This document shows positions 24,116-33,566 of a DNA stretch of 33,566 nucleotides, one piece after another (positions within the stretch are counted from its first letter, which is position 1; every line of letters begins with the position of its first letter). The DNA comes from Azolla pinnata (Eukaryota > Streptophyta > Polypodiopsida > Salviniales > Salviniaceae): the NCBI GenBank assembly GCA_037176905.1, contig JBBBWG010002249.1, positions 1-33,566 on the forward strand, written 5' to 3'. The translations under genes and the position numbers were made by a program. The notes beneath the pieces are model-generated. The model was not told the DNA's origin. It saw only the letters and a list, made by a program, of their open reading frames with translations, and ran no database searches.

Positions 24116-24316
24116 TGCAGAATTTGATCAAAGAGTACGATCTACAATGCTGATGATTGATTGTCAACAGGCCGGTGGATGAATGATCATTGAACCAGGC
24201 AGGATAAATGATGTTGTGATCAATGCAGAATTTGATCAAAGAGTACGATCTACAATGCTGATGATTCATTGTCAACCGGCCGGTGGATGAATGATCATTG
24301 AACCAGGCAGGGCAGC
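24101..24316. repeat. 108-bp tandem duplication at the copy A ROCO start
   Basis: Two copies of a 108-bp unit at 24101-24208 and 24209-24316. Both include TGATGTTGTGATCAATGCAG and GATGAATGATCATTGAACCA. They differ at a few bases. The unit begins across the ATG-encoding end of exon 1 and runs upstream. Copy B has only one unit (about 32312-32440, with small indels), so the duplication arose after the copies separated. Confidence 0.92.
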
Positions 24317-24600
24317 ACACCACATGATCATGATACATCTGTTATCAATCTAAATCTACAGCACTACATACGACGAAATAGAATTGGTTTCGAGTTTTTT
24401 GGCAAATGATATTATCTTCCGAATGTGTTGAGGTCGAAGAAGTGCTCTTAATCAGCAACAGTTACAAACTACAATTTCTCTAATCACCTCATCGTTCATA
24501 TGAAGTGCGCATGTAGTGCTCTTCTCCTTCTGGTCCACGTCCACTCGGAATATATATAGATATCTATACTAGAATAATGGATCGCCAGCCCCATATAATG
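24317..24600 (-). promoter_or_regulatory. Conserved upstream block of ROCO copy A
   Basis: This matches the region upstream of copy B: CTACAGCACTACATA, ATCTTCCGAATGTG, GAAGAAGTGCTCTT, GTCCACGTCC and TATAGATATCTAT. The TATATATAGATATC motif at about 24550 could be a TATA element on the minus strand, about 440 bp before the ATG. The conservation may only reflect the duplication, so function is inferred. Confidence 0.35.
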
Positions 24601-25087
24601 AATCACTGATCAAAGAATGTGTAGGATCAGTATTTAGACCAGGCTATCTTTGGTCCCATCATCACATTATAATTCTCATTTAGCCATTTGCAGGTAGGTA
24701 TCTCTCAATAACTAACTGAGAGAACAGTTCAATATTGTTGCTGGCATAAAATTATACAATGATTGTAGAGGTTATGAATATTGATAGACATTGTGGCATC
24801 ACTCCTGCAGTACCATCTGATCCTAAATTTTGTTTTCCACAAGCTACAGGTTATATTGCCAGCCTGTAGAAGCTGTTAGCATATGTTGATTTCGTCAAGT
24901 TTCATTTCTCTTCGGTGATTTGGCACCAATGTTGCACGATGGGGAACATCTCTATATACTCAGAATCGAGTTGACATCGATAGGTTATTGTGCTTCTTAA
25001 GGGATGTGATCCGTGGCTATTACTTTCTGAGAGGATATAACACTTCAAATTAGTCTTGCCACCCAATGGCATGGGCCCCCCATTGCA
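24601..25087. other. Inter-copy spacer, no gene seen
   Basis: AT-rich, non-repetitive sequence with no coding or RNA features that I could support. Confidence 0.5.
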
Positions 25088-25490
25088 TCAAGTTGAACCA
25101 CCAGTAGAAGACGCAAAATATGGATTCTGTATGGACTTGACTTTCTTCTTCGACTCTCCCGGCAGCATATCCAGTTCTGGCACGTTTTGGCTATATTGCC
25201 CACTTAAATTACTCTGTTCTGGACCGTTCTGGTACGTCTGCCAAATTAGTCTGCTTTGGTTCATTATGGTAGGTCTGCTAAATTAGTCTGCTCTGGGCCA
25301 TTATGGTTACAGCTGTATTGTTCATTGAAATTGCTCTAGTGCTCCGGAATGCATTTTGGTTATTATATTGCCCATTAAAATTATGCTGTTCAGTGCTGTT
25401 ATGGTTATTATACTGCCCATCGAAATTATTCTGCTCTCGAGCACTTTGACTGCATGAGCCAGCCAAGTTTAGAGAAGGCAGCATCCGATG
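25088..25490 (-). pseudogene. Decayed Q/N-rich tandem-repeat coding segment
   Basis: About six degenerate copies of a unit of about 42 bp. On the minus strand they encode variants of PEQTNLSGQYNQNG: EQNNFDGQYNNHNS, EQHNFNGQYNNQN, then broken copies, then PEQSNLSGQYSQN. The reading frame fails in the middle copies through indels and stops, then recovers for PELDMLPGESKKKVKSIQNP and a stop at 25088. It looks like the C-terminal repeat region of a former protein gene. I recognise no family. A real multi-exon gene is less likely because the damage falls inside repeat units and not at splice sites. Confidence 0.5.
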
Positions 25491-26239
25491 ATGGGAAGAA
25501 CCCCTAAAAGCTCAATCTTTGAAGGAAATCTGAGATCATCAAAAACTGAGAAGATTTAACTTTCCATGAAGTATGTGATATTTCACATGGGCTCGAGTTA
25601 GAGAAAAACCAGCACATTGATCGGACACAGGTGCAACTGTTGAAGACATCATTCTGGTAAATATCCTGCACATGATGTGTAGAATAGTTCAGTAAAGAGC
25701 AAAGCCACGAAAGATGGTTTTTTTGACCACAATAACTTCACTGCATGCTCAACGTGTCCATTCATTCACTTAATCGCTCACTTGCTCATCAAATCATCCT
25801 CTCACTCATTCTATTTTCTCTTTGATGGATTGAATGACTGGATTTAATGTAGAAATGGTTAGGGATGCACATAAATGTTTTTCATCACTGGTTAGGGATG
25901 CACGTAAATGTAGAAATGGTTCATAATCGATATTTAACGGCATGACAATCAAAGAGTATAAACCCATTTCCAGTGAAATGCTCCATAATGCATACACAAC
26001 CTGAAACAGTATAATTCAGCAAGAAGTTCTGCCTCCACACTTCAGCCCTAATCGACATTCCACACAAGCATGATTATCAGTAAGTATATCTTGAGGCCGT
26101 ATTCAAGAAACATCGATCAATGTTGGGCATCACTGAAACCTAGAATCATAAAACATTCCATCTCCGAGAACAAGGTCTCTAATCTTTCGAGCAAGAGGGG
26201 CACAGCATACGTTTGTCGTGGTTATAATGATCATGTGAA
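25491..26239. other. Spacer with a small direct repeat, no gene
   Basis: Nothing coding is supported. GGTTAGGGATGCAC followed by (A/G)TAAATG occurs twice, at about 25858 and 25891, with ATGTAGAAATGGTT flanking both. This looks like a short local duplication. Confidence 0.5.
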
Positions 26240-26465
26240 GGAAATAGAGAAAGCATGTATGACATGGATCCAGATGTATGTATGCCATGCAGGTTATACA
26301 AATGCAGGCATGACATCGATACAGATGCATGTATGACATCGATCATGACATCGATACAGATGCACGTATGACACAGATCTAGATGTATGCATGCCATGTA
26401 GGTTTCTTCGTATGGCAATGCCGTCGATACAAATAGATGGATGTATGTATGCCATGCCGGTTTTG
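26240..26465. repeat. Degenerate minisatellite, ATGACATCGATACAGATGCA-type unit
   Basis: Repeated variants of ATGACATCGATACAGATGCA and ATGTATGTATGCCATGCAGG alternate through the segment. Open frames on both strands here (CHTCICI- and MQVCHAG-like) are repeat artefacts. Confidence 0.75.
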
Positions 26466-27055
26466 CTTTCACACCTTCTGATCGCGATTGTCCAAAACTC
26501 GCCAGATGGATGTAGCCTTCTTCTGGAGCCGAGTCATCTGCCGTTGTTTGGCCCTCATTTCCTTCTCCCTCAGTTTTCCTTTGCCTCTAGCTTTCTGCAT
26601 GTGTTGTGCTCTGTGTGTAGAGTTGAGACGCCCGATACGAAGAAGATAGGTTGGCCCCTCAACAGATAGATATATTCCACAACTGGTGATGCACGTGCAA
26701 AAGGAGTTGCGAGGTTGCATTGGCTTGTAATCGTTGTAGCGCGAAACGAGGGCAACGAATTGTGGAAAGACGATAGAGCGAGGGGAAAGTCTCGGCTTTC
26801 CTCGAAGCCACTGTCTTCGTCTTCTCGTGTTAAGATCAAAGCTAGCTTTGCACCCATATCTTAACTTACGTTGAGCAGGTTAATGGAGAAACCGGACACT
26901 GCATCAGATAATTCCACTGAAATCCCATTTTCACGACGGAAGACCCAAATGGTCTCTACAGTGTTGTGCAAACAACAGCCATGCCACCCGACTGCTCAGG
27001 ATTCAGAGGCCATGAAACGTGATCACAAACTCCTATCACAAATGTCAACTCACAA
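26466..27055. other. Spacer, no supported gene
   Basis: A frame from 26857 on the minus strand starts MGAKLALILTREDEDSGFEE and could be a first exon. It has no recognisable motif or second exon. I see nothing else. Confidence 0.4.
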
Positions 27056-27395
27056 ATAGTTTTTATTCCCAAAGATACACAAATGGATATGTTAGAGTGA
27101 GAGAACACTTTAACACAATCAAATGGACTTCCAATCCGGGACATACTCACAACAGACAATCCATGAAAGAATATATCAAATTCGCTGCCATACTTAGCTT
27201 TCGAAAGACATCATGAGAAAACCCAACTGTTTTATTCCACGGAAAGCTCAATATACTCTTTTGAACACAGTCATGATGCCACATGATGGAGAAGAAACCT
27301 CTCAGTTATCTTCTGCTCGATGTCAACATCACGCCCATACTTCTCTATTAGTATGGCCTCGAAGCATTTCTGCCATTCTCTGTACCTCTCTGATG
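27056..27395 (-). pseudogene. 3'-end remnant of a third ROCO copy
   Basis: This matches the 3' flank and last codons of both long copies: TTTTTATTCCCAAAG, GTGAGAGAACACTTT, CCAATCCGGGACATACTCAC, then GGAGAAGAAACCTCTCAGTT and GGCCTCGAAGCATTTCTGCC to CTGTACCTCTCTGATGTA. It encodes only the region equivalent to the last 40 or so residues before the C-terminus. About 70 bp around the stop codon (present at about 27770-27845 in copy B) is missing or scrambled. Homology stops abruptly at about 27395. It sits about 130 bp from the copy B block. Confidence 0.85.
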
Positions 27396-27771
27396 TACAC
27401 AGCTTTGACAAAGTCAAACTTACACGCCCATATAATGGATTGCCGGATCAGAACTTATAGTCGTACCAACTTCGAGTAGAACTTTGACAAAGTCGAACCA
27501 ATTCTTTCGCAACCGGCTCTTGATGCAGTTTGAGACCACTAATCGCCTGAATCCATTCCATGGTACAAAGAGTTTTTATTCCCAAAGCAAAATGGAATGT
27601 AACAGTGAGAGAACACTTTCCCACAATCAAATGGACTTCCAATCTGGAACATACTCACAACATACAATCCATGAAAGAATATATGAAATTCGCTGCTAAT
27701 CGCAGCTTTCCAAAAGAAATCCTGAGAAAACCCAACTGTTTTGTTCCATGGACAGCCCAATGTATATAATG

Positions 27772-30687
27772 TCACGCAGAATGAAGGCCTAGATGGGCTC
27801 TGTAGTGCTCTGGACACAGCCATGCCACATGAGTGCTGCCATATGCGTCTGTGTAATCCACACGCCGGAGAAGAAACCTCTCACTTATTTTCTGCTCCAT
27901 GTCAACATCGCGTCCATACTTCTCTATCAGTATGGCCTTGAAGCATTTCTGCCATTCTCTGTACATCTCTGATGTGTTGTTGGCGACGAAGGTCGATGCG
28001 TTTCCTGATGTGCTCGTGCCTTGGATCAAGGGGTGCTGTTGACTGACATTGATGTCAGGAAGCCGAATATTGTCTGGAATGAAGGAACCAGCCGGGGCAG
28101 CGATGGAGTTAAGGCCTGCTTGGGCAGCCTTTGTGAATATCCAAAGAACACCGTTGATGTACGGGAGGGCCGTGTCGAGATGCTTCCTCAGAGGCGTTGA
28201 GAGCGAGGTGAGGCTCATCCCAAGCTGATCCTGTACCCGATGTGGTGATTTCTGGTACTCGCAGCAGAGCTCGAGATTGACGTTATTGACATTGCCACCC
28301 GACAGTAATGTCACTAAGTCCCTTGGTTTGTGCGCTGATCCGCTAGACCTGAAGTATACGAGACGAGGGACTGGCATCTGATCCGTCACAGAATCCACAT
28401 GAGAAGGCTTCAAGATTTTTTCCACTAGAAGCTCTTGAAGCATGCTCAGAACATTTCCCTTCATTGTTTCCACTTCTTTCCGCACATCATCCAACTCCTT
28501 CCTGGTGGCAGATTCATCCAGCAGCTTAGCATGTAATGTTAAGATCTCCTTGAAGACGGCATTCACCATGTTTTGGGTAGAAACAACCTCCACTTCCTCC
28601 TCTGCTCGTGCTTGATCCGCTTCCGTACTACTAGGTCCCATCTTTTCATCCATTCTAGTACTGTCTTCCAATGCAAGCTGTGTAATGCTAGTCACCTTGC
28701 GATACCTTTGATCCGCCGCATGGCGGGATCCTTCACTCGACTCACCCTTTTGATCCAGTGACCCATCATTGACATTGTTAGTTTGCATGGCCTCTTCCAG
28801 CCATGCTTTGTACCCGGTGATGACATCCAAGTAATTCTTGTACCCCAGAAGTTCGAGGAAAGAAGTGGTGGGAGAAACCTTTGGCAGATTCACGGTCTGT
28901 TGCTTCCAAGAATACAGTTCAGGGAGGCCTTGCTCAATATAAGTTCTTAGCCATTGCTTCAAAGTGCTCATCTCCACACATTGATCTTCTCGGCTACGTG
29001 CATCCGATGGCTCAAGTAGACATTCCGGGTGGATGACATGCTCAATCAACGTAGCTCCTTGGATGCCCTTGGGTTGGGCACACACTTTGATTATAGCGTC
29101 GATGATGAGCTCTTGCACATTGGCTAAGGCTCGAGCTCCATGCTCTTGGTTATATGGAGCTCGAGCTAAGACATCAATTACATCGTCGGCTTTGGCTTTA
29201 CAGAACACCACAATGATCTCTACACTCTGAAGCACAAGGATGGAAATGAAGTTTTTCCAAAGTTTCACTTCCACACCATTGATCTTCACGAATGCACTGC
29301 TGAATAGTACCTGAATCCTTGGAAATAGACCGGGTGTAAGATAGTTGAGGTTGTTGTTTTGGCATCCCAACCGTCTACCCACGTGTGTCCAAGCATTCTG
29401 ATCTGAATGAAGAATGCTCCAGCCGAGTTTTTCCGTTGCCAAATCAGCTGCCCTCCTGTTATGTTGGGTCAGTGTGGCTGGGACAAACACTTCATAATCA
29501 CGATCTTCATTATTTCCTGTTGCAGGGCTGGCTGGAACTTTGCAACAAAGGTGCATTGCTTCCATCAAATCTACCAACAATGAGCCCTCGATCCCACTTT
29601 TGTCGGTAACAGATTTGAGCTTCTGTTCTAGGAAAACTCGATTGGTAAATCCTCGAATAACCATAGTTTTGGAAGATTCATTGCCCTCTGGAAAATAGAT
29701 CAAGCTTCCCAAGATATCATTGCAGAACCAGTTTGGATCCAAAATGATGTATTCGCTGGCGTATATGATATTCCCAGATTCGTTCAAAGATAAGGCGATT
29801 GCGCGTAGTTTGGCTTCAGGATCACCACCAGGAATGTAGGGAATGAATTTACCTGTGCATATCTCCGTAAATTGTGCCCATGTAATGATTCGTTCCTTCG
29901 TAGCGTGCTCAGAAAGGTATTCACCTACTTGTGAACAGATGTCATATATCTCAGCACCTTGGAGCATTTCCTTTGCATTCTTGAAGATGAATTTTCCTAC
30001 CATTTCTACAGACTTCTTCCGTCGTGCATCGACTTCAAAGGTGTTGTCGATGAGTATGTCAATAATCCCTTTGAACTCATCTCGAAGACGCTTAAGTTCT
30101 GTGGAGACAGCAGCATTCATGAGGTTCAATCGGTCAGCGTGCGTGAACACCACTATCACTTTGAGAGCGGTGTTGGACTTGCGGCTCTTGGAGGCCAGGA
30201 ACTTGAGCCAGTAGCGGAAGCTCAGCTGGAATTCCTCCTTTGTTTTCTGAATCCTTCCTTTGTTGCTGCGCAGGTTAAGCTGAAGTGGGCTCCATACGAA
30301 CATGAAGAGGGATGGGGGCTGATACGAGGAGGCGCTGGCAATGTCCGGGAACATATAGTCATGGAAGGCATGGAATTCTTCGTGCCCCGCCATGTCCCAC
30401 AGAGAAATCCGGATGCCGTCGCTTTTTATGGCCCGGACTTCGATGCCTTGTGTGCGGTCTGGCTTGAAACAATCCCAGATCCAATTGAAACCGCTCCTTG
30501 ATTTGTAGATGGAGTTTAACGTGGATACAAGGGTCGTCTTCCCTGCACATGCAGTCCAGACTTGTTCGTAAATCTCCTGACCAATATTATCAGTAGTTGA
30601 ATGGTGTGCTTAGAACAGATTCGGTAACCAAGTTTAAAATTAATGGGCAGACAGACAGAGAGAGAGGGGGGGGAGAGAGGGAGATCT

Positions 30688-30738
<51 letters not shown>

Positions 30739-32329
30739 TGGATGGATGCAATTTTAGGATATTATGGATCCATGTAATTATGGACAGATCATTCTGTGAA
30801 TGTAATACGTCGATTAATTAGAGATGATGATCAATTAAACCGATCTAGTATCACTAGTTTCAACTGTTGAGAATATCACTCGTAAGATAAGATTGATCAT
30901 TAGATGAGAGCGCCGATCATTGGATGAGCTTGCCTGCGTAGGGATCCCCGCAGATGAAGAGGCGGATGGAGGTTGCGGGGACTCTCTCCAAATCGCCCAA
31001 CACCAACAGGCGCCGGTTCCTCTGCAGCTGGGCTTCGATGGCCGGATAATCATGAATATTAATATTGATTCCCCTGAGCTCCAGGAATGGGAGGCCTGAT
31101 TTGGAGAGTGCATCCACCACCGCAGCAACGGCACGCCCGCTCAATTTATTATTAATGAAGTCGAAGTCGCCTAATGTGAGGCTGCGTAGTTGAGTGGTGG
31201 TATAAGCTGCTGGGGATGTGGAGTGATTCTCAGAACGTGCTCCAAGATGATAATCCCTTGCCTTCTTCTTTAACGAGTTGCGTGATTGCACTGCAGCGGG
31301 GTACTGCTCCATGATAGTGATTAGATCTTCCTCTGACATACTATTAATTAAATATGAGCGTAGGCTGAGGTGTTTGAGCCGTGGCCAGTGGTCCATGAAA
31401 GCGGGTGCAGCGCTGCTCCAGCAGCCGGGGTAGTCTATGACGCCATGGATACGCAGCATCTGAAGAGAGGCCGGAAGGGGCGAATGTGCGGGATGGAGCT
31501 CTGCCAATCTCGCGACGAACTCGGGGGATATATTCCCAAAAGCTGCCAGCTGAAGAGTGGTGAGGGAGGCGAGGCGACCCAGGAGCTCCGCGCACTCATG
31601 CTTCAAATCCGAGCTCCGCAGGTAGAGAAGCTTGAGTGGGCCGCCCTCCATGCAGCACTTGGAGCTATTGAGGGCAGTCAGGAGATCGTGCGCATCAAAG
31701 CTGCAGTCTGAAATGCGGAGGCTCTTGGGGCCGGCAGCATCAGAGAGGGAGAGAGCCTGGAGCCATGCCTTCTCCTCCTCTTCATCCAGCTCTAGATTCA
31801 CGAGCGAAAGTGCATCGCCGCTGAAATTGGCAGCGGCCTGGATCAGGTACTCCATCCTTTGCTCATGCGTCGATTCTCGGAAGTCAATCATCAGGTCTCT
31901 CCTGCCCCACACTGCTTGTTGCCCTTCTTCCAAGGTGCGAGGCACAACTATATTTCCATCTTTAGAAGACTCGACGAGGAAGAGGTTGCGAGGTCGTGAG
32001 TAGCCATCATCTTCTTGTTGCTGCAGATCGTGAGGAGGAGGAGGAGGTAGATATTGACCCTCATGGTCGCCGGTGATGACCTGTGGAGCCCCGTGAATCC
32101 ATGTCTCTACTGCTGCTCTCGATTTCTCGCACACTTCTCTGATTCTATCGTACTGCAACAGGAGAAGCTCAATTGATCCTAGAAGATCATCATGAGCATC
32201 ATCAGTAGCAGCTGGAGGAGGTTGAAGCCGCCGTTGAGGAGGATGATCTGAATGAGGAGGAGCAGGAGGAGGAGGGGGAGAAGGATGGGCAGTACCCTCG
32301 ACAGCCATAATTGATGTTGTGATGATCAA
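27772..32329 (-). CDS. LRR-Roc-COR (ROCO) GTPase, TORNADO1-like, 1388 aa, copy B
   Basis: Two exons: 32329-30934 and 30542-27772 (4167 nt including stop). The GC-AG intron has donor TACGCAG|GCAAGC and acceptor TGCATGTGCAG|GGAAG. Splicing creates the P-loop GDPYAGKTT (residues 461-469). The N-terminus is Pro-rich, then leucine-rich repeat sequence runs from about 190 to 450 (LTALNSSKCCMEGGPLKLLY, LASLTTLQL, RLKHLSLRS). The Roc GTPase domain has G3 DMAGHEEF (515-522) and G4 THAD (599-602). A COR region follows from about 665, with ESGNIIYASEYIILDPNWF. A predicted coiled coil lies at about 1124-1178. The last 200 residues end AWLCPEHYRAHLGLHSA. There is no kinase domain. ROCO proteins are dimeric GTPases; the plant member TORNADO1 has this domain order and about this length and acts in organ patterning. 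That subfamily call is inference. Confidence 0.88.
30655..30734. repeat. (AG)n microsatellite inside the copy B ROCO intron
   Basis: An AG-rich tract with a run of eight G, then an uninterrupted AG run at 30691-30734. It is longer than in copy A. On the gene strand it is a CT tract within the 391-bp GC-AG intron. Confidence 0.9.
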
Positions 32330-32424
32330 TGCAGAATTTGATCAAAGTGTACGCCAATCTTATACAATGCTGATGATTGATTGTCAACAGGCCGGTGGAT
32401 GAATGATCATTGGCGCTGCTAAAC

Positions 32425-32640
32425 CTTGGGACCAGGCAGGGCAGCACACCACATGGTCATGATAATCTACAGCACTACATAGTACGAATAGACTTAGTTT
32501 TGAGTTTTGGCAAACTACGATATCTTCCGAATGTGCTGCATGAGGTTGAAGAAGTGCTCTTCTCCTCCTTGTCCACGTCCCCTCGGAGTATGTATAGATA
32601 TCTATGGTATAATGGGTTGACAGCCCAGGCTATATCCTCC
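32425..32640 (-). promoter_or_regulatory. Conserved upstream block of ROCO copy B
   Basis: Shares CTACAGCACTACATA, TATCTTCCGAATGTG, GAAGAAGTGCTCTT, TTGTCCACGTCC and TATAGATATCTATG with copy A. It lies about 100-310 bp upstream of the ATG. Candidate promoter/leader only; no transcription start can be read from sequence. Confidence 0.35.
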
Positions 32641-33443
32641 GCCCAAGGCTACTTGTGTTTCTTCCTCAATCAAGGCTTGTCAATAATATAATAGATTGCC
32701 AAACCAGTAATTATACTCGGATCAACTTTAACACTTTTTTATTGAGGAATTAGAAGTGCATGTTTAGAACTGCTTGGACAAAATGATGTCCCCCTCATCC
32801 TCCAGCTGCAGTCGGAATATGCGAATAATGCTCAAGTAGAACTAGAGAAAATACCACTATGTGTTAATCTTTCATCTAGGTAGAGGTTCCTGCAATGTAT
32901 TCTTGCCTCCAGCACGCTATTATCACGGATTCTCATATTACTCATCAGTAATTTCAATTCCTCTTATCTCGAATGCAGTTAATCGTTTTGGTAATTAAAG
33001 AGTGAATTATTGATGAATGATGACTCGGATCAGCAGAAAACCAAACAGTTGCCTTAAACGCTCTGTTTACAGCAAGCAGTTAACTGTAAAACATTTATAT
33101 TCATTCACCAATATGTACAGTAAGGAAAGACTCGATTGAAGTACAGTCCGCATTGAGATTCCCATGACCCAGTACTGAAACATCAATGATACACATTATG
33201 TACACGGTAAAATGATCAACTGACATATAGATCAAATGGGACAATTTTGGTCTTAGAAGTCTTGACTCGCTCTATATTCAAGTTGGTGATTTGTCATGTC
33301 AATTGTCTTGGAAAGTAATATCACGACTGGCAGGTCGTGCCAATAAAACCATAGACCATGAGCAGGGACATAGAAGCTCATCATGGACACTTTGCCGTCT
33401 TCTCCACTCAGAATTGCAGTACGTTGAAATGGGTAGGAAGACG
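32641..33443 (-). other. Spacer and probable 3' untranslated region of the next gene
   Basis: There are no coding exons. The right part follows the stop codon at 33444 and probably contains that gene's 3' untranslated region. The open frame at 33253-33489 is out of frame with the real terminal exon and is a shadow. Confidence 0.5.
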
Positions 33444-33566
33444 CTAATTGATCATTTGTTGCTGTGCTGCCGCCTGCTTTTTGAACCATTCAATGTATAA
33501 CCGATCATTGAGGCAAAGATCATACCAATTGTACAGTTGGAACGCACTTTTGCACCTCGCACAATA
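33444..33566 (-). CDS. C-terminal 40 residues of an unidentified protein, cut by window edge
   Basis: The final exon enters from the right edge in the frame YCARCKSAFQLYNWYDLCLN, continues DRLYIEWFKKQAAAQQQMIN and stops at TAG (33444-33446). Composition is strongly protein-like, with a CxxC pair, many aromatics and a basic/Gln-rich tail; a chance frame would rarely look like this. The CxxC could be half of a zinc-binding site completed upstream, outside the window. I do not recognise the family. Frame choice rests on residue character. Confidence 0.6.
   Translation of the reverse strand, partial: YCARCKSAFQLYNWYDLCLNDRLYIEWFKKQAAAQQQMIN

Larger units (their letters stand above)
19315..24600. 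repeat. Segmental tandem duplication, copy A
   Basis: The copy A block runs from ATGCAGTTTGAGACC at 19315 to about 24600. It matches about 27523-32640 collinearly across the 3' flank, both exons, the intron, the leader and the upstream region. The offset is 8208 bp at the stop codons and 8214 bp at the start codons, so indels are few. About 3 kb separates the blocks. Confidence 0.9.
27523..32640. repeat. Segmental tandem duplication, copy B
   Basis: The second block of the ROCO duplication, starting at ATGCAGTTTGAGACC and extending past the upstream TATAGATATCTAT motif. It is flanked on the left by TTTGACAAAGTC repeated at about 27410 and 27483. The sequence between the flanks is collinear with copy A. 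Confidence 0.9.

Noticed and set aside
33253..33489. 78-codon frame MVQKAGGSTATND...
   Set aside because: Out of frame with the stronger terminal exon frame that overlaps it.

Overview
This is nuclear DNA of a land plant. The genes carry spliceosomal introns, and the recognisable products are plant-type: a RAD52-like organellar DNA-binding protein, the exon-junction protein Y14, the P-body protein DCP5 (LSM14 family), and two LRR-Roc-COR (ROCO) proteins without a kinase domain, like TORNADO1. Telomere-type TTTAGGG/telo-box motifs lie in gene leaders. AT-rich sequence, many AG and AC microsatellites and a tandem ROCO cluster make me lean towards a non-seed plant such as a moss. That placement is a guess.

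Layout. 1-560: (AC)n and a 12-bp alternating purine-pyrimidine array. 1803-3892 (-): a five-exon RAD52-like (ODB-type) gene whose first intron appears to be GC-AG. 3994-4371 (-): a possible unidentified exon. 5568-7749 (-): a four-exon Y14 gene with a telo-box upstream. 7945-9150: a minisatellite with two levels of repeat, built from a 25-bp unit containing TTTAGGG and a roughly 85-bp block also present just upstream of Y14. 9151-11050: no supported gene. 11050-18121 (+): DCP5, with a leader exon carrying a 32-codon uORF, a leader intron of about 2.1 kb and eight coding exons. 18768-19315 (+): the start of a nuclear gene with a mitochondrial-type presequence, apparently cut off where the ROCO duplication begins.

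19315-32640 is a tandem duplication on the minus strand. Copy A (19564-24115) has a frameshift in its LRR exon. Copy B (27772-32329) is open throughout (1388 codons). A third fragment (27056-27395) holds only a decayed 3' end. In both long copies the GTPase P-loop is assembled across a GC-AG intron holding a CT-rich microsatellite: exon 1 encodes GDPYAG and exon 2 encodes KTT. Between the copies lies a decayed Q/N-rich repeat-coding segment. The window ends inside the last exon of another minus-strand gene (33444-33566).

The genes do not form one pathway. RAD52-like, Y14 and DCP5 are housekeeping DNA or RNA factors; the ROCO cluster is the evolving part. All exon structures were worked out by hand from splice sites, phase and protein family conservation. 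Phases close for every completed gene, but no transcript data were available.
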